From contig NW_019773536.1 of assembly GCF_001039355.2 (NCBI RefSeq), forward strand, positions 1 through 25,357: a stretch of DNA of 25,357 nt. The letters run 5' to 3'. The notes beneath the pieces are model-generated. The model ran no database searches, was not told where the DNA came from, and worked only from the letters and a program-made list of their open reading frames with translations. The stretch comes from Lingula anatina. Lineage: Eukaryota; Brachiopoda; Lingulata; Lingulida; Lingulidae. A program made the position numbers and the translations under genes. Shown in pieces: positions 1 to 12,057 of the stretch (position 1 is the stretch's first letter; every line of letters begins with the position of its first letter).

Positions 1-3000
1 TTTAGAGATTTCTTTCCTACTAAAAAACCTTAACTTACAGCAGTAGAAAGTCGAAATTATTTGCCACAGCATTGCACATCTAGTTACCTTTATCTGTGTA
101 CGGTATAAATTTATATTCAATTTTTAAGATAAAAACTTCTGCTTTCCATAAAGGCCGACGAACAAACATGGAGTAAGACAAATGAAAGAATATTCCACAC
201 AAGAAAACAGTTTAAACACGCTTAATTTGTTTTAATAAACAGAATAAGGAAAATATCAGGTTAGTAAGGACGTAGTCGAAATTGGAAATAAAAGCATAAG
301 TCTTTCGGTGAATATCTTATGAAAAATGGTAGAGGTTAGCATATGGTAGACTATGACTGCTTCACTGTCCATTGTTTTACTGCAGTGTTCTGATGCAGCT
401 TTACAAAGGCCTTCTAGCGTGAAAATCGGTTAGTCTACTTTGACTAAAAGCCATATTAAATTTCTCATTTTCACTGTGGAAGTTTTCATGAAACTTTTAA
501 TATACCTGTTTTGATTAATAATGATTGGAAATAATTTAAGCTCTTGAAGTGGATCAATTCCCATGAATCTTAGCAGAATGATCGAAAGGTCGCATGTACA
601 TTTCCGTCTCTGTCACTTACATGTACGTGTCCTGTTGAAATTCAAATGCTATTCAGAAAGACTGAAGGGTGATAATGCCACCTTGTGTATTGTACTGAAA
701 ATCTAGTTGAATAATGCATTCTTCTAAGTTTGACCTTGTGGCACTCAAAACAAAGATATTCTATTGGAATATTCCATATATCTTACCAAGAGCGTAGTGC
801 GCGTCGCCTATTTCAGCACTGACATTTCATGCGGAATATATTTTTCCGAATCATTTTTCTTTGATTTTTTTCCATTATCTGACTGATAATGCACAAAACA
901 AGGCTTCAAGCGTGAAGCGAGCGCGATCATTATCACCCCCACCCCTTAAGTTATTGTGCAAGACTCATAATAGCTAGGAGACAATCTTGCAAAGAAAATA
1001 ACCTTTTCAAAAAACATGAAACACAGATTTCCTTGATATCCCTGATGGTTTCTGTGTGTAAAGCGTGAATTAGATAATAAAACATCGCCCTAATGACACA
1101 TTAAGACTAATCAAAGGAAGGTGCAATGATCAGGAGTAAATTAATCATACACGCTTTTCAATAATCTCTAGTGCAATAAATCAATGTCTGTGAATCATGT
1201 CTGAAAATGACCTTTTTCTTTGCCTTCTTAAAAGTACCAATTATCATTCAATACCTAGCTTTTTTTGAGACAGTTTACAAAACTTTCACTCACATCAGCT
1301 TTGATATTGAGTCAAATGCCTTGTACACATTTTTTGACAGGGGTGATTTTACCTGCGTTGGAGAATTATATTTTAACAGAAATGAAAGATCAAAGCAAGG
1401 GCCTCACAAAGAGGTGAACCCACTATAGTAAGTGGGGAGGAGGCTAACCATTCAGAAAAAAAGATATTATTATTTACCCTACTTCAACAAGCGTGGTTAA
1501 AAACGATGTGTGGTATTGACTGAATAAAACTTTATCAGCTTAGTATGTTTTGTATCAAATAGCGGTATTCATATTCAGTAGTTTTTGTTCCTAATTAAAA
1601 TGGGAATAGTACACAGGCTGTTGCATTTAAGAAGGCCTTTCTGCCAATTTTTTAAAATACAAAACGTATTTGCCAGAAATGAAAAGGACAGTCATTAACA
1701 ATGCATTTTACTTTCAGGGGAAACAGAACTTAGAATTGGCCTTGCACATATCTTGAATAATGCCACAATGACGATAATTATTTTGAATTTGAAGGACATG
1801 TCTCAACTCTGATGAGGCTCTTGAAACTTTGACCAATATACATATATCTCACAAAAGCAAGAGGATATAACAGCTCTGGCAAAATAATCCATCATTCCTC
1901 TTTACTTAATTCCATGCTCCACAACTCTCAATGTACACGTGTCGTGACACGAAAATGAGGAAAAGAAGATCCCCCACCTTAACAGTGTGATTTTAATTAA
2001 AATGTTCCTCTTCAGGTTACTGTGAGTTAAATCGATAGAAAATGTTTTTTAAAAACAGAACCAACTCCATGGTATCAAAATATCACTTCATTGAAATGAG
2101 TAGCGTGTTTAATAATTAGTCAATTTATACTCTAATGATTCTCACAGTCTGTCTTCAGTCAAGCTAATTGACCGAGAAACAGACTAACCGCAGATGACTT
2201 AACTCAAGGACAGTATATCGTGAAATTCCAGCTCGAAATTCAACCTTGGTAGACACGGTGACGTCAAAATATTATGATTAAGAGAAGAAAACTTAAAGAA
2301 CAGAAATAATGCATGCACTATCTGCTTTTTTTCCTATAGTTTTCGGGGATTGCGTGAAACCTTCACCACCGAGAAGACACTGAAATGGCAAGACCCCATG
2401 ACTAAGACACACGAATTACAAAAGCAATACATAACACGCAAAATCAACTATTTTCGTCGCAACAATACAGACTTTCGCTGTGTCATTTTTGCTCCACAAA
2501 TGTCTTTGAAAAGAAATTTCACGCACAACTATGTTTGTTTCATAAGAACATGTATGCTTGAAATGCCATTGGTGCCACCCACTCACGCATTTCATTGGAT
2601 TAACTGGAACCTTGGATATTGGCAGTTTGCCTGTAACGGTGGCACTAATCACTTGTAAAAGTCGATTAATGTCCCCAATGTTAAGAATGATTACACAAAT
2701 ACACATGCTACAGGGATAGAGTTAGGTACCAATTGTCGCCCATACATAAACTTTGCTACCATGTCTTACAATTTCACTCAGCGCGTATGCATAAAATAAA
2801 GTACATTTCTCAATTTTCAGCGAAGGTTGCGAATATTACATACTTACGAACGCGACGTCATTGTAGCGCGCGTCTCGTCCTGAAAACCTTCCTGCGCCAA
2901 GTAGGCCTAATCAGTCCTATGCCTGATATTCAACTCTTTCATCTGACATACAATGCATTCCGTATGGATTACTTAGTTCCGAGATCAATTCATCTCGTTC

Positions 3001-3940
3001 AAACTCAGCAGGACTTTGTCATATAGGATTTCGTTTGAGCTTTGTTGTCTGATTTTCACGTAAAGCTATTGCAATGCAAATGTTTAAAAACCAACCTTAT
3101 TTCCTCTTCCCTGGAATTTTGTTCCGGGGAGTTGGTTTATAACCAAATGCAGTATTCTTGCAATGTATACAATGAGCGCTAGAAATGCATATAGCAAAAC
3201 ATTAGGCAAAGATTTATTATACTATGTAGGGAATATGTTCTTACCCTTATTATCTTTCCTTCTTTCATTTTTTTCTTTTTTTTGGGGGGGGGGGTCACAC
3301 GCGCCAGCAGTGCCCATTCATCATTTCACTGCATACAGAAATGACAAGCTTTCTCCATATTAGTAGGAACTTCAATTCAATATCTAACCCAAAACATTCG
3401 GCTTTACTTTGGGAAATACAAGATTCCAAGGCTAACTTGACTAGCGATATATAACTACATCATTACAAACACTTGTGTTTTTATTGGGATCTACAGTTTA
3501 ACCTTTAGGAATAAGACTAAATGAAGCGGAATAACCGATTTCTTGTACTATTTTTTTTCTTTTGCCTCTCAAAACATCATCTTGTGCTGAGAGTCCAGAA
3601 GGTATCTGCATGTATAAATCATCAAGTCCTAGTACACTTTTAAAAAAGCCGAGTCGCTTCGACAGCACCAATCTACTGGTATCATGTAAACGTCATGTTC
3701 ATTTGTTCAAGTGTACATGTAACACAGTTACTGGTTCGAAGGCCGTTCGTTTAAATGTCCATTTATAGTAGGAGGACTTTGGTTTAAGAGTCTGATACCC
3801 TCGATAGCTAAGTCGGGCCTTATAAACGAAATTGCTGACTTGGATCAGCGGATTTGTGATTGCGATCGCTGAATTATTGGCTGCGGTATGTACTTGCTGA
3901 GAAGGCCACGTTATAAACTGCGAACCGCAAGTCCCCTGAC
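1..3940. other. Non-coding stretch, nothing recognised
   Basis: AT-rich sequence with stop codons in all frames. The open stretches near 1207-1428, 2350-2706 (both strands) and 2733-3026 are short, show no domain motif and lack supporting splice or codon patterns. A poly-G run lies at about 3284-3294. No RNA gene was recognised. Confidence 0.5.
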
Positions 3941-3942
3941 CT

Positions 3943-4090
3943 GGGCTCCGTAACTCGAAAGCATCGCGTATTGCGAACAGCGATATCACATAGAGGCTAC
4001 AATGTATTATATGTGGCGAGTATGGGCGAGTTATGGAATCGAGACGCTTGCGCTCGGTCGCAATGCGCGATGCTTTCGAGTTACGGGCCC
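3943..4090. repeat. Inverted repeat, about 33-bp arms, 81-bp loop
   Basis: The left arm 3943-3976 and the reverse complement of 4058-4090 agree except for one substitution and one single-base indel. The shared core includes CGTAACTCGAAAGCATCGCG. The arms are CpG- and GC-richer than the surroundings, so this is probably the foldback or terminal part of a small non-autonomous element. No target duplication was identified. Confidence 0.8.
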
Positions 4091-6035
4091 TGCTCGTTCA
4101 ACACTCGATACAATGTATGTGTCAGAGAATATTGAGAACGCGTTAGGTCCCTCTTAATTCGCGGTCGAGAAAAAGAACCCATATGTAAAGAACGGTAGAC
4201 CGGAATGAAAGGCGATCAAATTGCTCCATACCGCTGTCTATGTAGGCCTAGTAGTCCATACCAAAACCAACCCAAGAGCTCTGCAAAGTTTCATATTGGT
4301 GAATCCCTAGAATTTTCCCCTAAACCGAGCCACAATTTCAATTTCGAAGGATTTTTCTGTGTGTTATACTCCAATAAAACTTTATCTACATGTATCAACA
4401 AAAGGTCACTCTGGCGATGTATTTATCTTTTAAGGAACTCAGACTTCCAACAGCTTCATTAAATCGATAAACGCCTTCTTATAACATTTATACACAGACG
4501 CCCTCATAACTTAAGATTCATAGGATTCAATTGCCAGAAATGACAGGGATTATATTAAAAACCTCTCAGTTTTTATGTATTCGCAGTGTTTATTTCTCGT
4601 TCCAGGTGATGAATTCGCACGCTCTTAATTCGATCGCCATAATGCCACGTTTTACATTTTTGCATATCATTTTCATGTATTTTAGTAATAGTGTGGAGAC
4701 ATGTCATATCAATTAATGCAAAGTGTAGTTCTTTTTTATTCCCATGCTCATGCTGTCACATCTAGGTTAGAAATCCACTCTACCTTCGGCTGCAAGAAAT
4801 TCAACAGTCAAGCCTAGTGTAAAACTACATGCATTTCTATTAGTGACGTTTGGCAAAGAGCGTCTAATGCCATTAGGTTGAAATAACATCATACGAGCAA
4901 TTCTGCTTTATCTGACGGACTAAGTATCGGTACTTGAAAGAAAATTTGGCAAACCCATTGCAAATATATAAAAAAGATGAACATTCTGTCAGTAATGTTT
5001 ATGATTTACACTAGTCATCAAAGTGTAGGGCGGATGCATATCCGTTCATCATCTAGCCCTTTTTGAAACTTGCTCAGCTCCGCCATGACATTCTGGTAAA
5101 GGGTAATTCATAAAAATGCAATTTCAGTTCGGACGTAACATATTTCAACCAATTAGACGCATTCCGAAACCACGCTCCTAATTTGCAATATCGACGTTTA
5201 TCAGAGTTTTTATCTTTTGGTAATATTACGTGCGGTATATAGCTAATCATTGGAAATATATCCTCTCCCAGGAAAAAAATGAAGTATAGAATCCCAGTCC
5301 CACACCAAAGTGGGACCAAGTCAGATAAAAAGCCTGAAGTTAATTTGTGGGCTGTCTAAGCCTTCTAGAACTAAGCCGACTATGATGAGGGAATCTTAAA
5401 TGCAGCCTCCTCGTTTTCCCCTCTTTCGGCTTAGCCCTCTTAGCTCAAAGCCTAACCTCAGAGATTTATTTTTTGTGCTGAAAAATGAATGCAAAAAAAC
5501 CAAAAGTAGCACTATATTTTCAATTTTTATACGGAGGTTGAATTGGGGAAACTGCCACAATTCTCTGCTTTTTTAATCCCCCAACGATCAACGTTTTTAT
5601 CTTAGAGGGGATGTTTCCAAAGTTGTACATGCAGATACATGCAAAATAATAAAACACCATATTTAGAATTAAGAGGCTTCGGGTCCTTTCGCACAAAAGG
5701 TTTTTAGGTCAACGATAAAGGGTAAAGTTTTGGCGATTTCACATACGCGAATAAAGAAATGTAGGAATAAATAGAAATACCTCTCGGGTATCTAAACTAA
5801 TTGCATTAGTACTTACCAACGTACGCCTTGTACTCTAGGCCGTGTTGGAAGCATTCTCCGAAACGCGGTAATCCCTGGAACCTACACCTTTATTTAAAGC
5901 CCATGCAAACGACCTTTATCAACCAATGACAGTCTAGATGTCTGATTGGCGTTTGTAATTGATAGTGATAGCAACGTGCGCTTCATCATTTTCATCGTCA
6001 TACACTAGAGCAGCTTGCAATGACTAATGATGCTA

Positions 6036-6039
<4 letters not shown>
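4091..6039. other. Non-coding stretch, nothing recognised
   Basis: No exon with ankyrin-like or other recognisable coding content is visible. Short open stretches (for example 4205-4462, 5074-5319) look random. No tRNA or other structured RNA was recognised by eye. Confidence 0.45.

Positions 6040-6089
<50 letters not shown>
6040..6089. repeat. (CT)25 microsatellite
   Basis: Uninterrupted CT dinucleotides over 50 bp. The GA strand is open in one frame as an Arg-Glu repeat, which is an artefact and not a protein signal. Confidence 0.97.
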
Positions 6090-6091
<2 letters not shown>

Positions 6092-6784
6092 CTGGGTAAA
6101 TTACTGTTCTCCCAAGGGAGGGGCTTGGTTTTATGACATTTAAAAAGCAAGAGTCCCAATTGCCCAAACGGGATTGGTTTGAGCTGCCGGATTAAGAGAA
6201 GAATAGAATACCGGGGATCTCCAATGCGAGTGCCTTGATTTGGAGACCTAAATTCAGGCTTATAATTGATCCTTATCGCTCCCAGGGAAATCAACTCACA
6301 GCATGTCAAAGTTAAATCAATACCTGTAAAGTCACAGGCGCAGCGAGGATTTATGCACTCTTATTCTTCCCTCCTTTGGGAAACAACCAAATTGTCACCG
6401 ATTCCACTTTTCCAAGAAATGAAACGGCCACCTCAGATGCTGATCTCGAAATCAGACGTATTCGTAGCCCATACGAGCTGAAATTGATGAGATTTGTGCT
6501 TGATCCCAAAAAAGTGAAGGGAGTGGTTTTCCGTCTTTTCTGTTTTCTAATTTGAGAAAGCAACAATCCCTTTGACTTTATGTGAATTTCTGATTCACTG
6601 CGTGTTGTGTCAGGATAGCTTTGTTCACCAGTCTGACACACCCATATACTCACTGCAATGACATATTACATTTGAAACCATGAAAAGAGGGAGTCAAAAT
6701 TTCACATACATGTATAAAGTCGGGATAAAAGTCTTTATCTCAGAATGCAAAAGGTTGAAAAGACGCTCCCTTATTTCTCCGGGG

Positions 6785-6926
6785 CGGTGTAACGTGACGG
6801 TCCCCCATGATGGAGAAACCGCTTCCCATTAAGTACAGGTAAGCCTCGCCCTAGATTTTGACCCACTTAGGTCAGGCTAACCCTAACCATTATAGCTAAA
6901 TATAGGGCGGACTTTGCGTTACACCG
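6785..6926. mobile_element. Possible MITE-like element with 10-bp terminal inverted repeats
   Basis: CGGTGTAACG at 6785-6794 is perfectly inverted as CGTTACACCG at 6917-6926. A second inner inverted pair (CGCCCTA near 6847, TAGGGCG near 6903) and an outer pair CCGGGGC/GCCCCGG add symmetry. No clear target-site duplication is seen and the interior encodes nothing, so the call is tentative. Confidence 0.35.
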
Positions 6927-6973
6927 GTTTGTTGAAAGAGTTGGCCCCGGTTTCACCAAAAAAGTACTGAAGT

Positions 6974-7012
6974 TTATTATTATTATTATTATTATTGTTG
7001 TTGTTGTTGTTG
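6974..7012. repeat. Compound (TTA)n(TTG)n microsatellite
   Basis: About eight ATT/TTA units pass directly into about six TTG units. This is simple sequence with no coding potential. Confidence 0.95.
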
Positions 7013-7732
7013 TCATTATTTTGTGAAACTAGGGCCAGGAAAATTGGGCTTAACTTTTAGACCAAAATGTTGTTCTACCAATATTCAATTTACGATATAA
7101 ATCCATTGCATTCCGCTTAAATAATAAAAGTATTGACCTGAAATACTGTATAACCCATGCCTTTCCTTTTATAAAGCAGGGGCAGTATGCCATTTAATTG
7201 AAATTCCTTTGATTTAATTTGGCTGACATTTTGGTCAAAAAGTTCAGACCCATTTTTGAGCTAAAATGGTATTTTTGGAACCGGGCTCCAAACTTTCCAA
7301 TCACTTTACGTAATCCGATCTTACCATCATTTGTAGATTGTACAGTATGTGTCCATTATATTGAAGGGCAGAAACCTCACAAAGACAAGAAAAACCACAC
7401 ATATAGGTTTTCAAGGAAGCCCTGACTTGATCTAGGACATAAAATTAGACACAGTTGTGAGATTAGTCTGAAATTTGTTATTTATACGAGTGGATTATCT
7501 ATTCACAACCTCCTGTTTACTTCATAGGGATAATGCTAGAAACTTTCGGATGTTGATGCATTTAGAAAGTCGCTAAATTATAGAAAAGACTTGCTATCCT
7601 ATTAATTGTACACTTCCATTTTACCAACTGCGGAAGCAAACATATCTAACAATAGAACTTCTTTTTTTTTTTAAATTTTCTCCTTTATCTTCTAACATTT
7701 TTAAACCAAGGAAATGTCCGAAACAGACTTTG
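7013..7732. other. Non-coding stretch, nothing recognised
   Basis: AT-rich, with a poly-T run near 7662-7671. No exon, RNA gene or long repeat was recognised. Confidence 0.45.
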
Positions 7733-8083
7733 TTAGAACTGAGCCTTAATCTTGTACTCACATAGGCAAAAATCATTTTTATTATTGAATACTTCTACGT
7801 AGTCTTTGCATGTCCAAAACAGTGCGTCACATTCAGATTTTGATGAAATTTTTTGTAATCGTTCATTATAGTCCCAAACCAACACAATGTATATTGGTTT
7901 CGCCGTTTCATCCTCGGTTGCCATATAACGGTACTTAGACATTTTACACCCAAGATGGTGGAATCCAGGTTGCAACATTTCAAAAAAAAAAATAATAATA
8001 AGGAAATCTACTAGAATATCTGGAGGAGAATTTCTGATTACCGTAACTTCAACGCTCAATATCAACTTGACATTTGCCATCAT
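7733..8083 (-). CDS. Weak candidate coding exon, unknown product
   Basis: The minus-strand frame is open for 116 codons. Its middle has a protein-like composition (KYRYMATEDETAKPIYIVLV, then WDYNERLQKISSKSECDALF), rich in charged and aromatic residues with Cys. A strong donor-like GTGAGT lies inside it (7761-7756), which would end an exon after the codons for DFCL. Upstream is a long poly-T/TTA run and an AG-containing stretch (CTCCAG) that could be an acceptor. No family is recognised, and an open frame of this size can arise by chance here. It could also be a relic of a transposable element. Confidence 0.22.
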   Translation of the reverse strand: MMANVKLILSVEVTVIRNSPPDILVDFLIIIFFFEMLQPGFHHLGCKMSKYRYMATEDETAKPIYIVLVWDYNERLQKISSKSECDALFWTCKDYVEVFNNKNDFCLCEYKIKAQF

Positions 8084-9460
8084 GTAACGTTTATGAATGA
8101 TTTCACTAGATTTAACACAATTTCAGTTTACGAACAGACGATTACACTTGCTTATGTACAAATAAGAAGACTGGAAGCAAAGAGCGACATGACTTTGAGT
8201 CTATCCTCGATTTTGAGAACGAATGGGAGGAACATCAGATTCAAATACTTCACATTTGAAGTGGCCATTTGCCAGTTGCTTCTATAATATATGGGTAGGT
8301 TTATGCAACATTTCACTTTGGGGAAAAAAGTGGGTTTTCCTTTCCTCATCCCCTCCGATGGTACATTGTCTTTTGCTGAGGCGTGATGAAAACGAAACCT
8401 GCACATGTGTAACACCCTACACAAGTCATCATACTTAAGTAAATTTGATACATAGAACCAAAATAATTTAAAGATCACAACAATAAGAAAAAAAATTAAA
8501 AAAAAAAAAAACGTAAGCAGTCGACGCCCACATCCGGATGTAAACCATGATTAATGTTGACAACAGGAGATGGATTAAAAAGCCCCGGTAGCTTGCTTAA
8601 CGAATATATGCATTGACAATTGCACTAAGCAAATGGTCACCACTTTGTCAGTTTGGTGACGTACTAGTAGGTAGTTCCGTGATCACTTTCTCAGGATTAC
8701 ATTCACATAGCAGGGATTGTGATTAAGACACAAATCTTTAAGTAGACAGAACCCTTTCTGTTAAAAGCTATATATGAGCGCAGCATTGCTTACATATACA
8801 CATGCCCTTCAGTGAATTTCAGGGTCAACGGTCAGTTTCACTGAATGATGGATGAACTGTTGGCTGTTCCGATTGAACAACAACTGAAAAACAGGACATT
8901 TGCGAAATGATCTTTCGGGACTTTATGGCAAATGCCTGTTGATGTGTAGTTATTAAAATGTATTTGTTTGTTCCTTAATTAATCAATTTGTTTAATTATT
9001 TATTTATTTATTTCCTTAAAATGCTAATACTATCATTTCTATATAGAAATCTAGCACCTAGTGACATCTGGTGATCTGTTTTTCCAAGATGGCCTCCAAA
9101 AGCATACCTGGACATACATGTATTAAATGGTCTAATGCGATATCAGTATTTCACAAAGAATTTACTTGCATATTGTAAAATAATGTTGGAAGCACCATCC
9201 AATCCATTATGCTAATCCAATATGACATATACACTGACAATTTTTTATATTGACATATTTGTTCATTTTGGTAATGGAAGCATTCAACGTGTCAAGGTTG
9301 CTTGAAATGAAGGTACGATCAAATCCGTTTTGAAGTAAACTTTCCGTCAATCTGTTCGTCTTGAATGACACCAAATACCATTTATTACCATTATGGGCCT
9401 CAATACTTCATCACTAATGTCAGTGTTGTTCTAACTATAAACTACATATAAACATTTTGT
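8084..9460. other. Non-coding stretch, nothing recognised
   Basis: AT-rich with a poly-A run near 8487-8510 and short ATTT repeats at about 8996-9013. Open stretches at 8093-8478 on the two strands look like random frames. Confidence 0.45.
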
Positions 9461-9462
9461 CG

Positions 9463-9463
<1 letters not shown>

Positions 9464-9497
<34 letters not shown>

Positions 9498-9500
9498 TTT
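9464..9500. repeat. (ATTT)n microsatellite
   Basis: About nine TTTA units in uninterrupted tandem. The same motif occurs in the opposite orientation at about 16208-16245 and in short form near 8996-9013. Confidence 0.95.
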
Positions 9501-11279
9501 TGGAGGGGTCAGAATTGGTTATGATTGGGTTCATTGGTAAAATAAATCTGTCCCTCCCACTAAAATGTAGTCTTCGTACTTGTCACGAAAGCATCTGACA
9601 ATTTTGACGAAAACGTCAGTTTTCTCACGTCTTTTCATTTTTTGTGTATGTTTTGTTATATTTTGTTAGACACAGGTGTTTTGAGGTCTAGACAGTCTGT
9701 ACCTGCGTGTGTGTAATGGTGTGTTTTGGTAATTTGTTAGAAAGAGGAAGTCAAGGCTGTGCGTGTGCTATTTTTGATAATTAGCGAAAAAAAGAGGGTT
9801 TGGAGCCAAGACTTCATTACACAAATGCGATTTTTGTATGTAAAATTAGATGACAGTAACAAATGACGTGCTCTCAAACCATTGCAATAAAGTAACTGCT
9901 GATAAATCACGCAACTCTTGAAGTTACATAACAGGGGGCCCTTGCGTCTGATTCCTAGATATCAAATGATAGTGTTGTCGGCCGGTACAAGTTAATATGA
10001 AGGAACTTACCAAAACTTTTTCAAATTTACCACAGAAATGGTACCAAACCATTCAGTAATTACTTTTTGGCAGTTTCAGTGTTTGGCTATTATTCACTGA
10101 CTGAAAGTTAAGTTTCTTTGCAAAATTCGCATGAATAATTTGCTGTTATTATTTTGATAGATGAATATCGTCAAAAAATTCCACTTTGTTTGGAGATCTT
10201 CGGAGTGCTTTATTGGATTAACGAAATACCAGTTGCAGTTCTCTTCACGCATGCGCTCTCAACACTTCAAGACTGCATGTAATTTTGTTGCCAGCGTTCT
10301 TCGCCATATTAAGTGCCTTTCAAATCCCAGACAAAATCTTTCAAAGTTTCATTGGCATCTGTAGATGAAAAGGCGTCATTGATCATCTGTCCAAAGTTCT
10401 TGGAAACTAATGAGCATCGTGGCATTTGTATCAACATGTCACTAAACATGACCATGCATATGGTTTGTGTTAAGAAGAGAGTCACCATAACCTACTTCTT
10501 ACAAAATCTATTAACCCAGTAAAACCACATAATTATGTTTTTCAGCACATACACATTATGTATACTTAATGTCTATATGGTCAACGTCGGGCATTAATAA
10601 ATGGAGGAGGGCGTCGGCCAAACATTGGACCAACATTAAACCATGTTTTATAAATATTAGTGTATTGATCTACCCTTCCAGTTGACGGCCCACGGAAACA
10701 CGGCTTCACCTCCTATTCCCTTTCCTAAACAAAACAAAATGGCGAAACCAGTCATACTCCTTCATAATTTCTTCCATACTCCCCCTCCCCCCCCCCAAAA
10801 AAAAAAAAAAAGAAAGGGGGTGGTGGAAAAACACAATCGGTCTCACATACGTTTTGCTAATTTCCTCAATTTGCACCAGTTTTGTTTTTACACAACCCTT
10901 CATCATTGATTCAATATACTTGGGAGGGCATTCGTATTCCAATTGCAAGAAAATGGCGGAGATAGGAGTGGGTTTGTGGGGGGTGGGGGGGGTGGGGAGG
11001 AAAGATCTACAGTAAGCACAAGAAGCTAAATTTTTGAAAAGTACTGAAAAATTAGGCATATTGTAAGGTATTTTCAAATGTAGCATGCCGCCATTTTTGA
11101 AAGCGAGTTTGCTACCACGAGCGGCTGATTAATCACGCAAGTTAACCAAGCGCTGGTTATCCAGAAAAATGCGGTTGACAAGACTAATCACTGGTATTAG
11201 ATCATGTACACGCTATTTTTTTTTTTTTTTTTTTTTTGAAGGGGGTTAGTTTTTCCCTTTAAGCACCTGGTTACGCTAC
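9501..11279. other. Non-coding stretch with homopolymer runs
   Basis: A C-run then A-run lies at about 10785-10811, G-rich clusters at about 10970-11002, and a poly-T run near 11215-11237. Frames at 10161-10522 and 10682-11086 are open but carry no recognisable motifs and overlap low-complexity sequence. No gene is called. Confidence 0.45.
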
Positions 11280-11940
11280 TAGATTATGTATATCCCGTCG
11301 ACAAATTACGATCTATAAACATGTTTTTGAGTCACAAGTTTACGAAACCTATCATGCATCTTTATGAAAACAAAATGTTGCAATGTGCATGTACGAGTTA
11401 GTGAAAAGTGAAGTAACACGTTGTTCTACATGAGACTTAAACTAGAATTCTCAGAAATACTTTTCCTTTTTTCTTCTAACCATATCTTTGTAAGAGAACG
11501 CTAGATAATTTAATGAGATATTCGGCAATATATTGTTATAAAACACAGGAATGAATGTTCGTACCAACGATTTTAATTTAAGAATGACACTTCACCAGTT
11601 CTCTCCCTGGTTAACAACAGGATGTTCAAGTATGTTTAAAGACAGAATCTAGTTATATAAGTCAGAGAAGAATTTCATCAGCTGTGTTAAGTTATAAGAA
11701 TGATGTGATTTTTTTCTCCAGTCAACAGCTAATATTGAGATTGAGTTTTAACCTCCAATATTTCGATGTCTATCAGGACATTTTCTTCAGGGAAATATTG
11801 GAGGTAAAAACTATCTCAATATTAGCTGCTGACTGAAGAAAAAATCACATCATTCTTAGAATCTAGTTATGTTGTCACTATAAAAGTGTACTCCACCAAT
11901 TCCACTATTTCCTCTTGCCGCGCACACAAACACACACTCG
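11280..11940. repeat. Diverged repeat unit, copy A (interrupted)
   Basis: Shares an ordered series of segments with copies at 12058-12360 and 12404-12850: acgatctataaa..., a stretch ending ...catgagac, and ...gttcgt(g/a)cca(g/a)cg. It continues into ccagttctctccctggttaacaacaggatg, which matches copy C (ccaattcctcttttggttagtaataggatg) but is absent from copy B. It is interrupted at 11657-11857 by a hairpin insertion. No coding capacity. Confidence 0.65.
11644..11870. mobile_element. 201-bp hairpin insertion flanked by 13-bp direct repeats
   Basis: AGAATCTAGTTAT occurs at 11644-11656 and again at 11858-11870, bracketing 201 bp. Inside are near-perfect inverted arms (11695-11764 and 11792-11858) with a 27-nt loop, itself a small hairpin (ATGTC...GACAT). 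Copy C of the host repeat has a single uninterrupted CAGAATATACTAG at the equivalent place (about 12766-12778), consistent with an empty site. On the minus strand the loop region has CTGAAGA, a short stem and GAAA, resembling a hammerhead core. Penelope-like elements are known to carry hammerhead motifs and variable target duplications; assignment to them is inference. Confidence 0.65.
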
Positions 11941-11951
11941 CGCGCGCGCGC
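11931..11951. repeat. Short (AC)n(CG)n tract
   Basis: Alternating purine-pyrimidine ACACACTCGCGCGCGCGC, of the type able to form left-handed DNA. Within the tail of repeat copy A. Confidence 0.85.
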
Positions 11952-12057
11952 AAGTTGGTCTTGCCTTACCAAAAATTTGAAACATGTTGAAACAGATTGT
12001 CATTTAGATTTAGAAATCAAGCATTGCCCATTGTTTTGTTTTATCTAATTATCACTT

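Noticed and set aside
1809-1826. CTGATGAG...GAAAC resembling a hammerhead core
   Set aside because: The intervening bases do not form a stem II, and no flanking stems or cleavage triplet are apparent.
2350-2706. Overlapping open frames on both strands of about 100 codons
   Set aside because: No domain motif, no consistent splice signals, and opposite-strand frames of similar quality indicate chance.
5998-6309. Minus-strand open frame with a long Arg-Glu repeat
   Set aside because: The repeat is only the translated (GA)n microsatellite; the rest has no recognised homology.
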